Of a stretch of 64,000 bases of DNA, positions 51,901 through 63,057 are shown piece by piece; position 1 is the first letter of the stretch, and each line of letters begins with the position of its first letter. The notes beneath the pieces are model-generated. The model was not told where the DNA came from and made no database searches. It saw only the letters and a program-made list of their open reading frames with translations. The position numbers and the translations under genes are program-made. The DNA is from Streptomyces sp. NBC_01314 (GTDB lineage Bacteria > Actinomycetota > Actinomycetes > Streptomycetales > Streptomycetaceae). The stretch lies in assembly GCF_041435215.1 (NCBI RefSeq), contig NZ_CP108394.1:6944001-7008000 (forward strand). The letters are read 5' to 3'.

Positions 51901-54900
51901 GACGCGAGGTCGAGGGCCTCCTGGAGTACGCCACCGACCTGTTCGACCGCGAGACGGCCGAACGGGTCGCCGACCGCTTCGTCCGGGTGCTGCGCCAGCT
52001 CGTCGCCGACCCGGCGGCCCGTGTCGGCGCGGTGGACATCCTCGACGAGGCCGAGCGCGACAAGGTCCTGCACCGCCTCAACGACACCGCCGAGTCCACC
52101 CCGCGGGTGACCGTCGCCGAACTGGTCGAGAAGCAGGTCGCGGCCACCCCGGACGCGGTCGCGATCGTCTCCGGCGACACGACGCTCGCGTACTGGGAAC
52201 TGAACGCCCGCGCCAACCGGCTCGCCCGCGAGCTGGTCGCCCGCGGAGTCGGCCCCGAGACCCTCGTCGCGGTGTCCCTGCCGCGCACCGCCGAACTGGC
52301 GGTCGCCCTGCTGGCCGTGCTGAAGGCGGGCGGCGCCTATCTGCCGATCGACCCGAAGTACCCGAGCCACCGCCTGGACCACATCCTGACGGAGGCCGCC
52401 CCGACGCTCGTCCTGACGGACTCCGAGACGGTCTCCGTGCTCCCCGCGACGGACCTGCCGAAGCTGTACGTCGACGACCTGGACCTCACGGACCGGTCGC
52501 CCGACAACCTGCCGGCCACCGCGCACCCGCAGAACCTGGCGTACGTCATGTACACCTCGGGATCGACGGGTGTGCCCAAGGGCGTCTCCCTCAGCCACCA
52601 CACCGTCGTCAACGGCATCCTGCGGCTGATCCCGAGGGTCGGTGTCAGGAAGGGCTCGCGGATCCTCGCGGGTACGTCGATCAACTTCGACGTGTCGGTG
52701 TTCGAGCTGTTCACCACGTTGAGCGTCGGCGGCAGCGCCGAGATCGTCCGGGACGTCCTCGTCCTCGGCGAACGCGACAACTGGAACGGCACGATGATCT
52801 CCACCGTGCCGTCGGCCTTCACCGAGCTGCTCGACCAGCTCGCGGGCCGGCTCACCGTCGAGACGGTCGTCTTCGCCGGCGAGGCACTGCCCACCGCCCT
52901 GGTGGAGCGGATGCGGGAGCAGATCCCGGGCGTCCGCGTCATCAACGCCTACGGTCAGACCGAGTCCTTCTACGCCACCACCTTCACCGCCGACGGCTCC
53001 GGCGGCGGCACCGGCAGCGCGCCCATCGGCACCCCGCTGGGCAACATGCGGGCGTACGTGCTCGGCCCCGGCTTCACCCCGGCCCCCATGGGCGTGGTCG
53101 GTGAGCTGTACATCGCCGGCGACATCGCCCGCGGCTACCGCGGGCGGCCCGAGCTCACCGCCGAGCGGTTCGTGGCCGACCCGTTCGGCCCGCCCGGCTC
53201 GCGGATGTACCGCACGGGCGACCTGGCCCGCTGGAACGCCGACGGGCAGCTGGAGTACGCCGGCCGGGCCGACTCCCAGGTCAAGGTGCGGGGCTTCCGT
53301 ATCGAGCCCGGCGAGGTCGAGGCCGCGATCACCGCGCACCCGGGCGTCGGCCGGGCGGCGGTCGTGGTGCGGGAGCACGGCAAGAGCAAGCAGCTCGTCG
53401 GATACGTGGTGCCCGCGGACGCGGGTTCCGGCCACGGCGGTCAGAACCTCGGTGACACCGACTTCGACCTCACCGCCGGGCTCACCTCCCGCGACCTGCG
53501 CGGATTCGTCGCCGAGCGGCTGCCGGAGTTCATGGTCCCGGCCGCCTTCGTGGTCATCGACCGGCTACCCCTCGCCCCGAACGGCAAGCTCGACACCAGG
53601 GCACTGCCCGAACCGGAGTTCAGCGGCGGGGAGTACCGGGCCCCCCGGACCCCCGAGGAGAAGATCCTCGCCGCCGTGTACACCGACGTCCTGGGCCACG
53701 CCCGCGTCGGCGTCGACGACGACTTCTTCGCCGTGGGCGGCGACTCCATCCGCTCCATCCAGGTCGTCACCCGGGCCCGCGCCCAGGGCGTCGAGGTCAC
53801 CCCCCGCGAGATCTTCGAACACCGCACGGTCGCCGAACTCGCCCGGGTGGCCCGCACCACCGGCACCGCCGTACTCCTGGAGGAGTTCGAGGGCGGCGGC
53901 ACGGGCACGCTGCCGCTGCTGCCGGTCGCGAAGTACATGCTGGAGCTGGGCGGCGACTTCGACCGTTTCTCGATGTCGCTGCCCCTGGAACTGCCGTACG
54001 GCATCGACGCGGCCGGCCTCGCGGCCACCCTGGACGCCGTGTTCGACCGCCATGACCTGCTCAGGTCGCGGCTGGCCGGGGAGAGCCTGGAGGTCGCGGA
54101 GGCCGGGTCGGTGGACACGGCCGCGCTGATCCGGCGGATCGGGTGCGACGGAGTGTGGGACGAGACATGGCTGCGCACGGCGGCCACCGAACTCGACGCG
54201 GCGACCGGCCGGCTGAACCCGGCGGCCGGGGTCATGGCGCAGTTCGTCTGGTTCGACACCGGTGCCTCCGACACCCCCGGTCGTCTCCTCGTCGCCCTGC
54301 ACCACCTGGTCGTCGACGGCGTCTCCTGGCGCATCCTGGTCCCCGACCTCGCCGAGGCCTGGAAGCAGGTCAGGAGGAACGGCACGGCGGAACTCCCGGC
54401 GGTCGGCACCTCCGTACGCCGCTGGACGCACGCGATGATCGAGGAGGCCAACTCCCCGGAGCGCACGGCAGAGCTGGAGCTGTGGCGCGGCATCCTCGAC
54501 GGCCCGGACCCCGACCTGGGTTCCCGCCCGCTGGACCCCACGGTCGACACCCGCTCCACCCTCGACCACCTGTCCGTCCGCCTCCCGGTCGCCGTGACCG
54601 AGGCGCTGCTGACGAAGGTCCCGACGGCCTTCCACGGCGGAGTCAACGACGGCCTCCTCGCCGCCCTCGCGCTCGCGGTCGCCAAGTGGCGGCGGGGCAG
54701 GGGCCTGGACGAGCCGTCCACCCTGATCCGCCTCGAAGGCCACGGCCGCGAGCAGGAGGCCGTGCCGGGCGCGGACCTCTCCTCCACGGTCGGCTGGTTC
54801 ACGAGCATGTACCCGGTCCGCCTGGACACCACGGGCTTCGACCTGGACGAGGCGTTCGAGGGAGGCGGCGCGACAGGCGGAGTCGTCAAGGCGATCAAGG

Positions 54901-57900
54901 AGCAACTGCTGTCGGTCCCGGACAAGGGCCTGGGCTACGGCCTGCTGCGTTACCTGAACGAGGAAACAGGGGCCGGCCTCAAGGGCCTCGGCGTGGCCGG
55001 GCAGATCGGCTTCAACTACCTGGGCCGCTTCTCCGCCGCGGACATGCCCGAAGAACTGAGGGGCCTCGGCTGGACCCAACTGCCGGCCGCCGGCCTCACC
55101 GCCGACCTCGGCGAGATGCCGGCGATGACGACCATCGAGATCAACTCGGCCGTCATCGACACGGAACTCGGCGCCCAACTGGACGCCAACGTCGGCTTCC
55201 CCGCAGGCGTCCTCACCCCCACCGAGGTCCAGGACCTCATGGACCTCTGGTCACAGGCACTGCACGCGATCACCACGCACGTCGCCGAGGACCCGGAGGC
55301 CGGCGGACTCACCCCGTCCGACCTCCCCCTCGTGGACGTGACCCAGCGGGACATCGAGCAGTGGGAGCGGGCGTACCCCGGTCTCACCGACGTCTGGCCG
55401 CTGACCGCGCTCCAGTCCGGCCTGCTCTTCCAGTCCCTCCTGGACGACGGCGCCGAACACGACGCCTACCAGATGCAGATCGCCTTCCACGTCTCCGGCC
55501 GCGTCGACCCCGCCCGGATGCGGGCCGCGGGTCAGGCCGTGCTCGACCGCCACCCGAACCTGAGGGTCGCGTTCGTGACGGACTCGGCCGGACAGCAGGT
55601 CCAGGCGGTCGTGGACGGCGTGACGCTGCCGTGGCGGGAGACCGACCTGCGCGAACTCCCCGAGGCCGAGCGGGAGGAGGCCTTCGAGCGGTTCCTCACC
55701 GAGGACCACACCGCCCACTTCGACCCGGCCGCCCCACCACTGCTGCGGCTGTCGCTGGTCCGGATGACCGACGAACGCTCCGAACTGGTCCTCACGGCCC
55801 ACCACGTGCTGTTCGACGGCTGGTCCTTCCCGATCCTCATGCAGGACCTGCTCCACCTGTACGGTTCCGCCGGCGACCCGGCCGTCCTGCCCCGCACCCG
55901 CGGTTTCAAGGACTTCCTCGCCTGGCTGTCACGGCAGGACCGGGACGCGACGGCCCGTGCCTGGGCGGCGGAACTGCAAGGCGTGACGGAACCCACCCTC
56001 CTCGCCCCGCACACCGCGGACGGCGATGCCACCGGCGTCGGTCAGATCGACGTACGGCTCCCCCTGGACGAGGCCCGCGCGCTCAACCGCCGCGCCTCCG
56101 AACTCGGCGTCACCGTCAACACGCTCGTGCAGGGCGCCTGGGCGGTTCTGCTGAGCCTGTCGACGAACCGTCAGGACGTCGTCTTCGGCGCGACCGTCTC
56201 CGGGCGGCCGCCGACGGTGACGGACGTCGACTCCATGGTCGGGCTGTTCATCAACACCCTGCCCGTACGCGTCGAACACGGCCCCGGCGACACCCTCGCC
56301 GACCTGCTCACCGGGCTCCAGCGCCGGCAGGCCGCGCTCCTCGACCACCATCACCACGGCCTGAGCGAGATCCACCGCACCACCGGTCTGAGCACGCTCT
56401 TCGACACCCTCGTCGTCTTCGAGTCCTTCCCCGTGGACAAGGAGGGCATCGACTCCGCCAACAGCGCCTCCGGGATCGCCTTCACCGGCATCCGCCCCTT
56501 CTCCGGCACGCACTACCCGCTGACGGTGATGGCGGCCGCCGACCCGCACCTCCAGCTCGTGCTCCAGTACCAGCAGGGCGTCTTCGACCGCGGGACCGTC
56601 GAGACGCTGGGTGCCCGGCTCGTCCGGATCCTGCGGCAGATCGCGATCGACCCGTCGGTGCCGGTCGGCCGGCTGGACCTCCTCGAACCGGCCGAGCGGG
56701 AGCGGCTCACCGAGCTGAGCGGCACGGCCGCGGACACCCCCGAGGTCACCGTCGCCGGACTGGTCGAGCGCCAGGCCGCGCGCACCCCGGACGCGCCCGC
56801 CGTCGAATGCGGCGACACGACACTGTCGTACGCGGGGCTGAACGCGGCGGCCAACCGGCTCGCCCGGGAGCTCGTCGCCCACGGTGTCGGTCCGGAGTCG
56901 GTGGTCGCGGTGTCCCTGCCGCGCACGGCCGGACTGGCGGTCGCCCTGCTGGCCGTGCTGAAGGCGGGCGGCGCCTATCTGCCGATCGACCCGAAGTACC
57001 CGAGCCACCGCCTGGAGTACATCCTCGGCGAGGCGCGGCCGACCCTGGTCCTCACAGACTCCGGGACGCTCTCCGTACTGCCCCCGACGTCCGTGCCGAA
57101 GCTGTATGTCGACGAGCTGGTCCTTCCGGCCGACGACACCGACCTCGGGCGTCCGGTCCGGCCGGAGAACCTCGCCTACGTGATGTACACCTCCGGCTCG
57201 ACGGGCACCCCGAAGGGCGTCGCGATCACCCACTCCAACGTGGTCAACGGCGTGCTGCGGCTCGCCGGTCCGGTCGGCATGGCCCCCGGACGCCGGATGC
57301 TCGCCGGCACGTCGGTCAACTTCGACGTCTCGGTGTTCGAGCTGTTCACCACGCTCGCCCACGGCGGCACCGTCGAGATCGTCCGCGACGTGCTCGCCCT
57401 GGGCGAACGGGACGGCTGGCAGGGCTCCGTCATCAGCACGGTCCCGTCGGTCTTCGCCGAACTCGTCGACCAGCTCGCCGGCACGACCTCCGTGGACACG
57501 CTGGTCTTCGCGGGCGAGGCCCTGACGTCCGGGCTCCTGCGACGGGTGCGGGAGGCGTTCCCAGGGGTGCGCGTGGTCAACGCGTACGGCCAGACGGAGA
57601 GCTTCTACGCCACCGTCTCCCGCGTGGGGGAGGCCACGGGCAGCGCGCCGATCGGCGCCCCGCTCGCCAACATGCGGGCGTACGTGCTCGGTCCGGGGCT
57701 CACGCCCGTACCGCCGGGCGCGGTGGGGGAGCTGTACGTCGCCGGGAACATCGGACGCGGCTACCGGGGCCGCCCGGACCTGACCGCCGACCGCTTCGTC
57801 GCCGACCCGTTCGGCCCGCCCGGCTCCCGCATGTACCGCACGGGCGACCTGGCCCGCTGGAACGCCGACGGGCAGCTGGAGTACGCCGGCCGCGGCGACG

Positions 57901-59216
57901 TACAGATCAAGGTGCGCGGCTTCCGCGTCGAGCCGGGCGAGGTGGAGGCGGCCCTGACGGCTCACCCGGCCGTCGACCGGGCGGCGGTCGTCGCCAGACC
58001 CCACGGGAACGACAAGCGGCTCGTCGCCTACGTCGTGGCCGCCCCCGGGGGCGAACCCGACACCGAGGACCTGTCCGCGCACGTGGCGAGGCGGCTCCCG
58101 GAGTTCATGGTCCCCGCCGCCTTCGTACACCTCGACCGGCTGCCGCTCGCCCCGAACGGCAAGCTCGACCACCGGGCGCTGCCCGAACCCGAGTTCACCG
58201 GTGAGGCCTACCGGGCGCCGCGCACCGGCCGGGAGGAGGCTCTGGCAGCCCTCTTCGCGGATGTGCTCGGCCTGGAGAAGGTCGGCATCGACGACGACTT
58301 CTTCGCCCTGGGCGGCCACTCCCTCCTGGCGGCCCGGCTCGTCAGCCGCGTCCGCCGGGAACTGGAGCTGGCGCTGCCCATGCGGGCGGTGTTCCAGGCA
58401 CCCACGGTGGCCGGGCTCGCCGCGTACGGGACCCGGGCCGTACGGGAGAACACCGATCCTTTCGCCCGCGTCCTGACCCTCAAGGCCGACGGTGACCGCG
58501 AACCCCTGTGGTTCGTCCACCTCACCGGTGGACTCGCCTGGCCCTACCTGTCCTTCGCGGGGCACCTCCCCGCCGACCGGCCGGCGTACGGAATCCAGTC
58601 GCCCGCGTGGTCCTCCCCGGCTGACGGCCGTTCGGCGCTGCCGAATTCGCTGGAATCCCTGGTGACGGAATACGTGGGAGAGATACTCTCTATTCAGTCC
58701 GAAGGGCCGTATCACCTTGTCGGGTGGTCCTTCGGCGGGGCGGTCGTCCACGCGATGGCCGCGGAATTCCAGCGCAGGGGCCACGAAGTCGCCCTCCTCG
58801 GCCTGCTCGACGCGGCGCCGGGCGGCCACTTCGCGAACGACCCGGAACTCGAACTGGCCCAGGTGCGCGGCCTCCTCGGTGAATTCGTCGGAGATCTCGA
58901 CGGGAGCATCGGCGAGGCGGACCGGGAAATCCTCCTGGAGAAATCGTCCGCGTTCGTGGTCCACCACGTCGAACTGCTGAAGAAGCACACGCCGCCGGTC
59001 TTCGAGGGCGACGTCCTCTTCTTCAACGCGACGCTGAACCCCGAAGCGCCCTACACGGGCCAGTGGAAGCCGTACGTCGACGGCGAGGTGACGGCGTACG
59101 ACGTCCACAGCACCCACCACGAGATGTGCCTTCCGGCGCACGCCGCCGGAATGGCGGAAGTCATCGGCCACAAGCTCGACGAGCTCGACAAGGCCCGGGA
59201 CGGCAAACCGTCCTGA
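42951..59216 (+). CDS. Giant NRPS, four piperazate-type modules with TE
   Basis: A 5421-residue NRPS from GTG 42951, 6 bp after the previous stop. Domains (approximate residues): C1 1-440 (HHIAADG); A1 465-965; T1 970-1040 (GGDSIRS); E1 1050-1520 ([11 protein letters not shown]); C2 1530-1980 (NHVLFDG, first His replaced); A2 2000-2490; T2 2500-2570 (GGHSLLA); C3 2585-3030 (HHIAGDG); A3 3045-3550; T3 3560-3630; E2 3640-4110; C4 4125-4570 (HHVLFDG); A4 4590-5085; T4 5090-5160; TE 5165-5421 (GWSFGG). All four A domains show NFDVS(V/A)[14 protein letters not shown] and [11 protein letters not shown], giving D-V-F-S-V-A-A-Y-A, a piperazic-acid-type code. With KtzI/KtzT homologues next door the likely output is D-Piz-L-Piz-D-Piz-L-Piz released by the TE. 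Confidence 0.95.
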   Translation: MIPLSFAQRRLWFIDRFEGPSATYNVPLALHLTGELDTRALAASIRDVVGRHESLRTILYDEDGVPYQRILPPEEVRPDIPVVDVEPGRLSEAVAEAVSYTFDLYAEIPVRARILRQAPDRHVLLLLFHHIAADGESGAPLLRDLGLAYTARRAGRAPEFPELPVQYTDYVLWQRELLGDENDPDSLVSRQLAHWEAELAGMAQPLQLPVDRTRPSVASHRGDTVEFALEPELLAQVEELATERGLSVSMVLQSVLAVLLQQLGGGDDIPIGSPIAGRDDEDLADLVGFFVNTWVLRVGLDGNPTFEDVLEQVRERALNAYDNQDAPFEMLVDRLSPERSTAYNPLFQVLFAWQNITRPELDLPGLEARLDFEQLDTKTSKFDLEFNIARHHDGQGARGTIEYALDLFDRTTAESIGARFVRVLRQLMANPALPVGAVDTLDPAERRRFLVEMNATAEQTPMVTLARLVEEQVALSPDAEAVVYEGISLTYGELNARANRLAHVLVDRGVGPESVVAVSLPRSHDLVVTLLAVLKAGGAYLPIDPKYPSHRLEYILGEARPRLVVTDSDTVSVLPATDTPRLYVDELDLTGRPAENPDVGAHPHNLAYVMYTSGSTGTPKGVALSHHTIVNGVLQLADRVDLGKDSRTLAGTSVNFDVSVFEIFTTLTHGGTVEIVRDVLVLGERAARGESWNGTLISTVPSVFAELMDQIAGTTRVETLVFAGEALPSTLAARVREAFPGVRVVNAYGQTESFYATAFAIDETRRWHGEGSAPIGTPLGNMRVYVLGPGLTPVPQGVAGELYVAGNVARGYHGRAELTADRFVADPYGPAGSRMYRTGDLARWNAEGRLEYLGRGDTQVKVRGFRIEPGEVEAALTAHPGIAQAAVVARPHGTTKQLVGYVVPAYSSDSTSTDLRAGVETAELRAFVGRRLPDFMVPSAFVVLDRLPLAPNGKLDRRALPEPEFTGGAYRAPGNERERILAEVYAEVLGLERVGVDDDFFAVGGDSIRSIQVVSRARAQGVEVTPRQIFERRTAAELASVVSERAAASVVLEEYEGGGTGEFPLLPIAEYMLELGGSHNRFSMAVLAELPVGIDRAGLVATLNAVLDRHDVLRSRLDGHRLAVSAPGSLDAGPLVRRVGYDGEWDEARDARVAAELDAATGRLDPAAGVMAQFVWFDPADPEVPGRLVIALHHLVVDGVSWRILLPDLAAAWQQVRVDGHAKLPATGTSVRRWTHALIEEANSPERTAELGLWKRILDGPDPLLGTRPLDPTIDTRGSLDHVRVQLPADVTEALLTKVPAAFHGGVNDGLLAALALAVAKWRRARGVYESSTLLKLEGHGREQDVVPGADLSSTVGWFTSLFPVRLDVAGFDLDEAFAGGSAAGSAVKAVKEQLLAIPDKGLGYGLLRYLNEETRAAQAPLQGRGQIGFNYLGRFSTADMPENLRGLGFTQLSELSAPLDADMPAMSALEINSLVIDTEEGAQLDADIGFPAGLFAKEDVEELVGLWFAALEALVKHIGDENAGGLTPSDLPLVNVTQHDIERWERTYPGLADVWPLTALQSGLLFHTMLNDDSWDAYQMQMSFHVTGQVDADRMRAAGQALLDRHPNLRAAFVTDSSGRQVQAVVEGVELPWREIDLTHLPEAERDASFEHFLAEDHAAAFDPAVPPMLRMSLVRMTGETSELVLTANHVLFDGWSFPHLMKDLLHLYGSGGDPAVLPRVRGFKDFLGWLARQDHEASDRAWARELEGVEEPTLLVRGGAPATGSHGIGSVDVPLPLDEVRRLTRRAAELGVTVNTLVQGAWAVLLGRLTGRQDVVFGATVSGRPPAVPDVDSMIGLFINTLPVRVEYAPGDSLADVLTRLQRRQAALLDHHHQGLSEIQRTTGLSTLFDTLVVFESYPVDRAGLDEANAAAGIAFTTIRPSTGTHYPLTVMADADPHLRLALQFQEHVLDRVAVESYAARLALVLRQLAADPTLPIGLVDVLEPAEHERLLELSGTSAPTPDATVTRLFEKRAAAAPDAVALVFEGARMTYEQLDARANRLAHVLVDHGVGPETVVAVSLPRTAELAVALLAVLKAGGAYLPIDPKYPSHRLEYILGEARPTLVLTDSETVAVLPATSVPTLYVDGLDLTNASVEDPGITVHPQNLAYVMYTSGSSGTPKGVAITHSTLVNGVLGLAARMGIQAGSKVLAGTSINFDVSAFELFTTLVHGGTAEIVRDVLVLGERDHWRGGVISTVPSAFAELLDQIADRTAMDTVVFAGEALPSTLVSRVREAFPGVRVINAYGQTESFYATTFDTAGWNGTGSAPVGTPLPNMRAYVLGSGLTPVPPGAVGELYVAGNLGRGYRGRPDLTADRFVADPFGEPGSRMYRTGDLARWNEDGQIEYIGRGDTQVKVRGFRIEPGEVEAALASHPGVTQAAVIARDGRGTNAGKVLVAYVVPGTEVDTEELAAFAARKLPEFMVPAAYVVLDRLPLMPNGKLDRAALPAPEFAGVPYRAPRTKREEILARLYAEVLGVNEVGIDDNFFDLGGHSLLATRLISRIRTELGVEIPIKVVFGASTVAELTARLSSGDTVRTPLRRVRDRPERLPLSFAQRRLWFIDRFEGPSATYNIPMALRLTGDLDTEALAEAIRDVVARHESLRTVYGEEADGTGYQVVLEPGEFSLAVPVVEVAPDDVPGAVARAAGHHFDLATDIPVRAGVLRCGPGEHVLTLLIHHIAGDGESMAPLIRDISTAYAARREGLAPEFAELPVQYADYTLWQRDLLGDATDPDSPLAAQSSYWRRELAAVPQPLRLPVDRPRPPKASYRGEMLDFRLDDDLLVAVEKLARDHDVTVSMVMQSVLAVLLHQLGGGDDIPIGSPIAGRTDEALTDLVGFFVNTWVLRAELSANPSFEELIAQVRDKALAAYANQDAPFERLVELLNPERSTAYHPLFQVMFAWQNFAQADFDLPGLAVGYVPTPTGTAKFDLFFNLTEVTGPDGREVEGLLEYATDLFDRETAERVADRFVRVLRQLVADPAARVGAVDILDEAERDKVLHRLNDTAESTPRVTVAELVEKQVAATPDAVAIVSGDTTLAYWELNARANRLARELVARGVGPETLVAVSLPRTAELAVALLAVLKAGGAYLPIDPKYPSHRLDHILTEAAPTLVLTDSETVSVLPATDLPKLYVDDLDLTDRSPDNLPATAHPQNLAYVMYTSGSTGVPKGVSLSHHTVVNGILRLIPRVGVRKGSRILAGTSINFDVSVFELFTTLSVGGSAEIVRDVLVLGERDNWNGTMISTVPSAFTELLDQLAGRLTVETVVFAGEALPTALVERMREQIPGVRVINAYGQTESFYATTFTADGSGGGTGSAPIGTPLGNMRAYVLGPGFTPAPMGVVGELYIAGDIARGYRGRPELTAERFVADPFGPPGSRMYRTGDLARWNADGQLEYAGRADSQVKVRGFRIEPGEVEAAITAHPGVGRAAVVVREHGKSKQLVGYVVPADAGSGHGGQNLGDTDFDLTAGLTSRDLRGFVAERLPEFMVPAAFVVIDRLPLAPNGKLDTRALPEPEFSGGEYRAPRTPEEKILAAVYTDVLGHARVGVDDDFFAVGGDSIRSIQVVTRARAQGVEVTPREIFEHRTVAELARVARTTGTAVLLEEFEGGGTGTLPLLPVAKYMLELGGDFDRFSMSLPLELPYGIDAAGLAATLDAVFDRHDLLRSRLAGESLEVAEAGSVDTAALIRRIGCDGVWDETWLRTAATELDAATGRLNPAAGVMAQFVWFDTGASDTPGRLLVALHHLVVDGVSWRILVPDLAEAWKQVRRNGTAELPAVGTSVRRWTHAMIEEANSPERTAELELWRGILDGPDPDLGSRPLDPTVDTRSTLDHLSVRLPVAVTEALLTKVPTAFHGGVNDGLLAALALAVAKWRRGRGLDEPSTLIRLEGHGREQEAVPGADLSSTVGWFTSMYPVRLDTTGFDLDEAFEGGGATGGVVKAIKEQLLSVPDKGLGYGLLRYLNEETGAGLKGLGVAGQIGFNYLGRFSAADMPEELRGLGWTQLPAAGLTADLGEMPAMTTIEINSAVIDTELGAQLDANVGFPAGVLTPTEVQDLMDLWSQALHAITTHVAEDPEAGGLTPSDLPLVDVTQRDIEQWERAYPGLTDVWPLTALQSGLLFQSLLDDGAEHDAYQMQIAFHVSGRVDPARMRAAGQAVLDRHPNLRVAFVTDSAGQQVQAVVDGVTLPWRETDLRELPEAEREEAFERFLTEDHTAHFDPAAPPLLRLSLVRMTDERSELVLTAHHVLFDGWSFPILMQDLLHLYGSAGDPAVLPRTRGFKDFLAWLSRQDRDATARAWAAELQGVTEPTLLAPHTADGDATGVGQIDVRLPLDEARALNRRASELGVTVNTLVQGAWAVLLSLSTNRQDVVFGATVSGRPPTVTDVDSMVGLFINTLPVRVEHGPGDTLADLLTGLQRRQAALLDHHHHGLSEIHRTTGLSTLFDTLVVFESFPVDKEGIDSANSASGIAFTGIRPFSGTHYPLTVMAAADPHLQLVLQYQQGVFDRGTVETLGARLVRILRQIAIDPSVPVGRLDLLEPAERERLTELSGTAADTPEVTVAGLVERQAARTPDAPAVECGDTTLSYAGLNAAANRLARELVAHGVGPESVVAVSLPRTAGLAVALLAVLKAGGAYLPIDPKYPSHRLEYILGEARPTLVLTDSGTLSVLPPTSVPKLYVDELVLPADDTDLGRPVRPENLAYVMYTSGSTGTPKGVAITHSNVVNGVLRLAGPVGMAPGRRMLAGTSVNFDVSVFELFTTLAHGGTVEIVRDVLALGERDGWQGSVISTVPSVFAELVDQLAGTTSVDTLVFAGEALTSGLLRRVREAFPGVRVVNAYGQTESFYATVSRVGEATGSAPIGAPLANMRAYVLGPGLTPVPPGAVGELYVAGNIGRGYRGRPDLTADRFVADPFGPPGSRMYRTGDLARWNADGQLEYAGRGDVQIKVRGFRVEPGEVEAALTAHPAVDRAAVVARPHGNDKRLVAYVVAAPGGEPDTEDLSAHVARRLPEFMVPAAFVHLDRLPLAPNGKLDHRALPEPEFTGEAYRAPRTGREEALAALFADVLGLEKVGIDDDFFALGGHSLLAARLVSRVRRELELALPMRAVFQAPTVAGLAAYGTRAVRENTDPFARVLTLKADGDREPLWFVHLTGGLAWPYLSFAGHLPADRPAYGIQSPAWSSPADGRSALPNSLESLVTEYVGEILSIQSEGPYHLVGWSFGGAVVHAMAAEFQRRGHEVALLGLLDAAPGGHFANDPELELAQVRGLLGEFVGDLDGSIGEADREILLEKSSAFVVHHVELLKKHTPPVFEGDVLFFNATLNPEAPYTGQWKPYVDGEVTAYDVHSTHHEMCLPAHAAGMAEVIGHKLDELDKARDGKPS

Positions 59217-59253
59217 CCCCTTCGCGGAGCCCCCACCCCCCGGCCCCGCGAAT

Positions 59254-59294
59254 CCGTCCCCGGGGCGAACCCACAAGGAACGCCCCGGGGACGG
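59254..59294. terminator. 14-bp stem-loop after the NRPS gene
   Basis: CCGTCCCCGGGGCG and CGCCCCGGGGACGG form a perfect 14-bp stem around a 13-base loop, 38 bp after the NRPS stop and 38 bp before the next start. It is followed by AAAAA rather than T residues on the plus strand, so it may attenuate transcription or stabilise the 3' end rather than stop all read-through. Confidence 0.65.
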
Positions 59295-59331
59295 AAAAAC
59301 CCCCTGTAGCGCCGAGAATTGGTAGGTCCGA

Positions 59332-60027
59332 ATGTTCGTTCCCGATCCGTACCGGGAGCCGGACGGCTCGTGGATGACCGAGCTGATCCGCCTCAACCCC
59401 TTCGCCCTGCTGGTGTCCAACGGTCCCGCCGACGCCGACCCGTACGCCACCCACCTCCCCGTGCTCCGTGATCCGGAGTGGACCGGCGAGTGGACCGAGA
59501 ACCTGGCCGGCGGCCGGCTCGTCGGCCACATGAACAGGGAGAACCCGCACTGGACCGCCCTGGAGACCGGCACCCCCGTCCTCATCACCTTCACCGGCCC
59601 GCACGCCTATGTGTCGCCCACGGTGTACGACATCACCCCTGCCGCACCCACCTGGGACTTCACCTCGGTCCACGTCCACGGTGTCTTCCACAAGATCGAG
59701 GCCGCCGCCCCCGGCGAGGACACGCTTGAGGTCTGCAAGGACACCGTGAAGGCCTACGAGCGCGACTTCGGCGCCGCCAAGGCCTGGGACATGTCCCGCT
59801 CCATCGACTACTTCGCGACGATCCTGCCCGCGGTGGGCGCCTTCCGCGTCGAGATCACCGGCGCCGAGGGCATGTTCAAGCTCAGCCAGGAACAGGACCA
59901 GGAGATCCGCGAGCGGGTCCAGAAGGACTTCGCCCTGCGTGACTCCACCCAGTACCGCGAGACGGCGGACCTGATGGACCGCATGGAGAAGACGGGCACT
60001 GTCCAGGGCTGCCCGGTCCATCACTGA
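59332..60027 (+). CDS. ktzT: Piperazate synthase (KtzT-like, PaiB fold)
   Basis: A 231-residue protein of the PaiB/FMN-binding-like family (MFVPDPYREPDGSWMTELIR, LLVSNGPADADPYATHLPVL, GRLVGHMNRENPHW, TWDFTSVHVHGVF). The family includes KtzT, a heme enzyme that forms the N-N bond of L-piperazic acid from N5-hydroxy-L-ornithine (established). His66 in GHMNRENPHW is in the right place to be the heme ligand (inference). It lies directly upstream of the ornithine N-hydroxylase gene and downstream of an NRPS with piperazate-type A domains, which makes a PaiB regulator role unlikely. Confidence 0.88.
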   Translation: MFVPDPYREPDGSWMTELIRLNPFALLVSNGPADADPYATHLPVLRDPEWTGEWTENLAGGRLVGHMNRENPHWTALETGTPVLITFTGPHAYVSPTVYDITPAAPTWDFTSVHVHGVFHKIEAAAPGEDTLEVCKDTVKAYERDFGAAKAWDMSRSIDYFATILPAVGAFRVEITGAEGMFKLSQEQDQEIRERVQKDFALRDSTQYRETADLMDRMEKTGTVQGCPVHH

Positions 60028-60110
60028 GTTCAACTGTCCGACCACCACCGTCGTTGACGCCCCAAAAAGACGCAACGTACCTTTCCAGCACACCACTTGC
60101 GGGAGAACTC

Positions 60111-61439
60111 ATGGAAGCTCACACCGACGCGTACGAGGTCGTGGGAATAGGCTTCGGGCCGTCCAACCTGTCGCTCGCCATCGCACTGGAGGAGCAGCGC
60201 GGAAAGGACGAGAAACCGCTCACCGCGGCCTTCTTCGAGAAGCAGGCCTCCCTCGGCTGGCACCGCAACATGCTGCTTCCCGACACGAAGATGCAGATCT
60301 CCTTCCTGAAGGATCTGGCGACTTTCCGCAATCCGGCTTCCCAGTGGAGTTTCATCGCCTATCTGCACGCCGCCGGCCGCCTGGCCCAGTTCGTGAACAA
60401 CCAGGACTTCTTCCCCACCCGGAACGAATTCCACGACTACCTCGACTGGGCGGAGTCGAGTTTCTCGGACCGGGTCACCTACAACTGCGAGGTGAACGCG
60501 GTCCACCTCCCCGACGGGTACACCGGCGGGCCCGTCGACACCGTGCGTGTCGAGGTGAAGGACAACGGCCCGCGCGGCGGCACCCGCCTCGTCGAGGCAC
60601 GCAACCTGGTCGTCTCCACCGGCCTCGTCCCCAAGATGCCCACCGGCATCGAACGCGGCGAACGCGTCTGGCACAGCTCCGAGTTCCTCGGCCGGTTCGA
60701 CACCCTCGACCGGGACCGCGTCCGGCGCTTCGCCGTCGTGGGCGCCGGCCAGAGCGCCGCCGAGATCACCCGGTACGTCTACGACACGGTCCCGAACGCC
60801 GAGGTCTACGCGATCATGCCGTCGTACGGCTACTCGATCGCCGACGACACCCCCTACGCCAACCGCATCTTCGACGCCGACGCCGTCGACGACTACTACG
60901 GCGGCACCGACCGCACCCGCGAGTCGTTCTGGCGCTACCACCGCAACACCAACTACGGCGTCGCCGACGACGAGGTCATCCGCGACCTCTACCAGCGCGC
61001 GTACGACGACGAGGTCGCCCGGATCAAGCGCCTCCACCTGCTCAACCTCTCCCGGGTCCGGACCGTCGAACAGACCGCCGACGGGGCCCGGCTCACGATG
61101 CACTCCGTACGGGACGACTCCACGTACGGCCTCGACGTCGACGCGATCGTCTTCGCCACGGGCTACGACTCCATGGACCCGACGGCGCTGCTGGGCGATC
61201 TGGCGCCCCACTGCCTGCGCGACGAGGAGGGCCGCCTGCGGGTCGAACGCGACTACCGCCTCGTCACGTCGCCGGACCTCAACGTCGGCATCTACCTCCA
61301 GGGCGGCACCGAGCACACCCACGGCCTGGCCTCCGCGTTGCTGTCCAACATCGCCATCCGCAGTGGCGAGATAGCCGACGCCATCGCGATCGACCTGGCG
61401 GCACGACAGCACACGACAGCCCGGTCCACGATCGGCTGA
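60111..61439 (+). CDS. ktzI: L-ornithine N5-monooxygenase (KtzI-like)
   Basis: A 442-residue class B flavin N-hydroxylase. It has the FAD site [59 protein letters not shown], the NADPH site [18 protein letters not shown], and the late motif [14 protein letters not shown] near residue 350. ATG 60111 is preceded by GGGAG. It should convert L-ornithine to N5-hydroxy-L-ornithine, the substrate of the adjacent KtzT-like enzyme. A siderophore role is possible for this family in general, but no hydroxamate-type A domain or siderophore transport gene is present. Confidence 0.93.
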   Translation: MEAHTDAYEVVGIGFGPSNLSLAIALEEQRGKDEKPLTAAFFEKQASLGWHRNMLLPDTKMQISFLKDLATFRNPASQWSFIAYLHAAGRLAQFVNNQDFFPTRNEFHDYLDWAESSFSDRVTYNCEVNAVHLPDGYTGGPVDTVRVEVKDNGPRGGTRLVEARNLVVSTGLVPKMPTGIERGERVWHSSEFLGRFDTLDRDRVRRFAVVGAGQSAAEITRYVYDTVPNAEVYAIMPSYGYSIADDTPYANRIFDADAVDDYYGGTDRTRESFWRYHRNTNYGVADDEVIRDLYQRAYDDEVARIKRLHLLNLSRVRTVEQTADGARLTMHSVRDDSTYGLDVDAIVFATGYDSMDPTALLGDLAPHCLRDEEGRLRVERDYRLVTSPDLNVGIYLQGGTEHTHGLASALLSNIAIRSGEIADAIAIDLAARQHTTARSTIG

Positions 61440-61479
61440 TCCACCAACCAACCCGCAGAAAAAGGGAGTTGAACCCGTC

Positions 61480-61695
61480 ATGAGCACCAACCCGTTCGAC
61501 GACGCCAACGGCACCTTCCACGTCCTCGTCAACGACGAGGAGCAGCACTCGCTGTGGCCGACCTTCACCCCGGTCCCGGCGGGCTGGCGGGTGGTCTTCA
61601 GCGACGCGGGCCGGCAGGAGTGCCTGGAGTACATCGAGCGGCACTGGACCGACCTGCGCCCCAAGAGCCTGCGTGAGGCCATGGCCGCCGTATGA
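61480..61695 (+). CDS. mbtH: MbtH-like NRPS accessory protein
   Basis: A 71-residue canonical MbtH protein: [37 protein letters not shown], and the C-terminal [20 protein letters not shown]. It carries the three conserved Trp and the NPFDD start. MbtH proteins bind A domains and are often needed for their folding and activity. AAAGGGAG lies upstream. Its stop overlaps the next start (ATGA). Confidence 0.97.
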   Translation: MSTNPFDDANGTFHVLVNDEEQHSLWPTFTPVPAGWRVVFSDAGRQECLEYIERHWTDLRPKSLREAMAAV

Positions 61696-62588
61696 GCGCC
61701 CGCCGCGAGGGCGTCCTCCCCCGCCCTCGCGCGGCGGTACGCGGCCGGACCCCCCTCCGGCCCGCGTACCGCCGTGGGGAGCGCTCCGCCACCCGCCGCC
61801 GGTACCTGATGTGCCAGCCGTATCCGTTCGACGCGGCGGAGGCGGACCGTCCCTGGACGGACCGGACGGCGGGGCGAGCGCTGACCTCCCGGCGCGCCCT
61901 GACGCAGTGGGGCCGCCTCTACAGCCTCTATCTCTCCCTCGGCCACGACGTACGCCTGATCGGCCCGCTGCCCGGACTCCCCGACGCGGTCCGGGCGGCG
62001 GCCACCGCCACGGTGGTGGACGGCCTGGTGCTGGGGGCGCGCCGAGGAGAAGGGGACGGGGAACCGGCGTATCTGGACTGGTTCCGCGCCCATGGCTTCA
62101 CCGAGGTGCGGGGCGCCGCGTACGCCAACGAGGGCGCCCGGGACTTCCTGGCCACCGGCAGCCGGCTCCTGGCCGGCCACCGGTCCGCCGGCCCGCCCGA
62201 CGCCCACCGCGAGGCCCGCGGCTATTTCCGGCGCCCCCTGATCAGCCTGGAACTGGCCGATCCCCGCTTCCCCCACCTCGACACCGCCCTCACCGTCCTG
62301 GACGGCGACGAGATCATGTACTGCCCCGCCGCGTTCTCCGAGGCCGGCCGGGACGTCCTGGCCGGCCTCTTCCCCGACGCCCTGGTGGTGGACGAGCCCG
62401 ACGCGGCGGCACCGGCCCTGAACGCCGTCAGCGACGGCCTCCACGTGGTCCTGCCGGAGGGGGCCGATCGTGTCGCTGCGGGCCTGCGCGACAGGGGCTT
62501 CCGCCCGATCGGGACGGACCTCTCGGAGCTGCTGCGGGGAGACGGCGGTGTCAGGTCCTGCACGCTGGAGCTGGGGCCGGGCGCGTGA
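61692..62588 (+). CDS. Dimethylargininase/amidinotransferase-family protein (DDAH-like)
   Basis: A 298-residue protein if started at the ATGA overlap. The family-like part begins at MCQPYPFD (ATG 61809, giving 259 residues), preceded by 39 Arg-rich residues. DDAH/arginine-deiminase family features are ANEGARDFL, the catalytic-type His in [32 protein letters not shown] and a C-terminal [10 protein letters not shown]. In many relatives the catalytic Cys comes directly after the basic residue (RCxT); here the order is RSCT, so the nucleophile may be shifted. It could hydrolyse an arginine-like substrate to citrulline or act on a peptide-precursor amidine. It has no known part in piperazate supply. 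Confidence 0.75.
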   Translation: MSARREGVLPRPRAAVRGRTPLRPAYRRGERSATRRRYLMCQPYPFDAAEADRPWTDRTAGRALTSRRALTQWGRLYSLYLSLGHDVRLIGPLPGLPDAVRAAATATVVDGLVLGARRGEGDGEPAYLDWFRAHGFTEVRGAAYANEGARDFLATGSRLLAGHRSAGPPDAHREARGYFRRPLISLELADPRFPHLDTALTVLDGDEIMYCPAAFSEAGRDVLAGLFPDALVVDEPDAAAPALNAVSDGLHVVLPEGADRVAAGLRDRGFRPIGTDLSELLRGDGGVRSCTLELGPGA

Positions 62589-63057
62589 CGGCTCGGGGGC
62601 CGGGGTAGTCGGGCGACCGCGGGTCCGGTGGGGGCTGGTCGCGCAGTTCCCCGCGCCCCTGAAAAGCAGGGGCTGCGCCCCGTGCTTCTCGGCCCGCGCA
62701 GGCCCCGTCGCCGACAGGCCTACGGGCCCGCCGACAGGCCTACGGGCCTGTCGCCGTCGGGCCCGCTGGCCGTCGCCTTTCAGGCCCGCAGGGCCTGGTC
62801 TTTCAGGGGCGCGGGGAACTGCGCGAGAAGCCCCACCGGACCCGCGGTCGCCCGACAACCCCGGACCCCCGAGCTCCCCCGAGGGCCGCGCAGCGCACCC
62901 GCCGCGCGGCCCTCAGCCATGCCGCAGGCACACCGCACCACACCGCACACCATCCCGGACAGTTGAACGCGGTAGGAAACATACCGCTCTACCGGTATGT
63001 TTCAGGCCATCCGGTCGGCCCTGCTGTCGGCGGACACGTCCCACGGATGGAGAGACC
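62589..63057. repeat. Spacer with long inverted REP-like repeat and ARE-like site
   Basis: The 469-bp gap has two near-identical 56-57-bp arms in inverted orientation (62608-62664 and 62801-62856) around about 136 bp of smaller palindromes, for example CAGGGGCTGCGCCCC and CCGACAGGCCTACGGGCC (twice). It probably acts as a strong transcription stop. Beyond it lies the inverted repeat at 62976-63003. No coding sequence is supported. Confidence 0.8.
62976..63003. promoter_or_regulatory. ARE-like butyrolactone-receptor operator upstream of P450
   Basis: GAAACATACCG-CTCTAC-CGGTATGTTTC is a perfect 11-bp inverted repeat 55 bp before the P450 start. Its CGGTATGT arm matches the ArpA-box half-site consensus. 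It links the P450 transcript to the ScbR-like regulators at 29.8-31.4 kb (inference). Confidence 0.72.

Noticed and set aside
37722..59594. Very long minus-strand open frames (up to 1700 residues) opposite the NRPS genes
   Set aside because: They are antisense to well-supported NRPS domains, lack recognisable motifs and arise from third-position GC bias.
59332..60027. PaiB-type transcriptional regulator
   Set aside because: Family resemblance is real, but the location between a Piz-type NRPS and an ornithine N-hydroxylase points to KtzT-like piperazate synthase.
60111..61439. Hydroxamate siderophore gene
   Set aside because: Ornithine N-hydroxylase alone would allow it, but there is no N-acyltransferase, siderophore transporter or hydroxamate-type A domain, and a KtzT homologue is adjacent.
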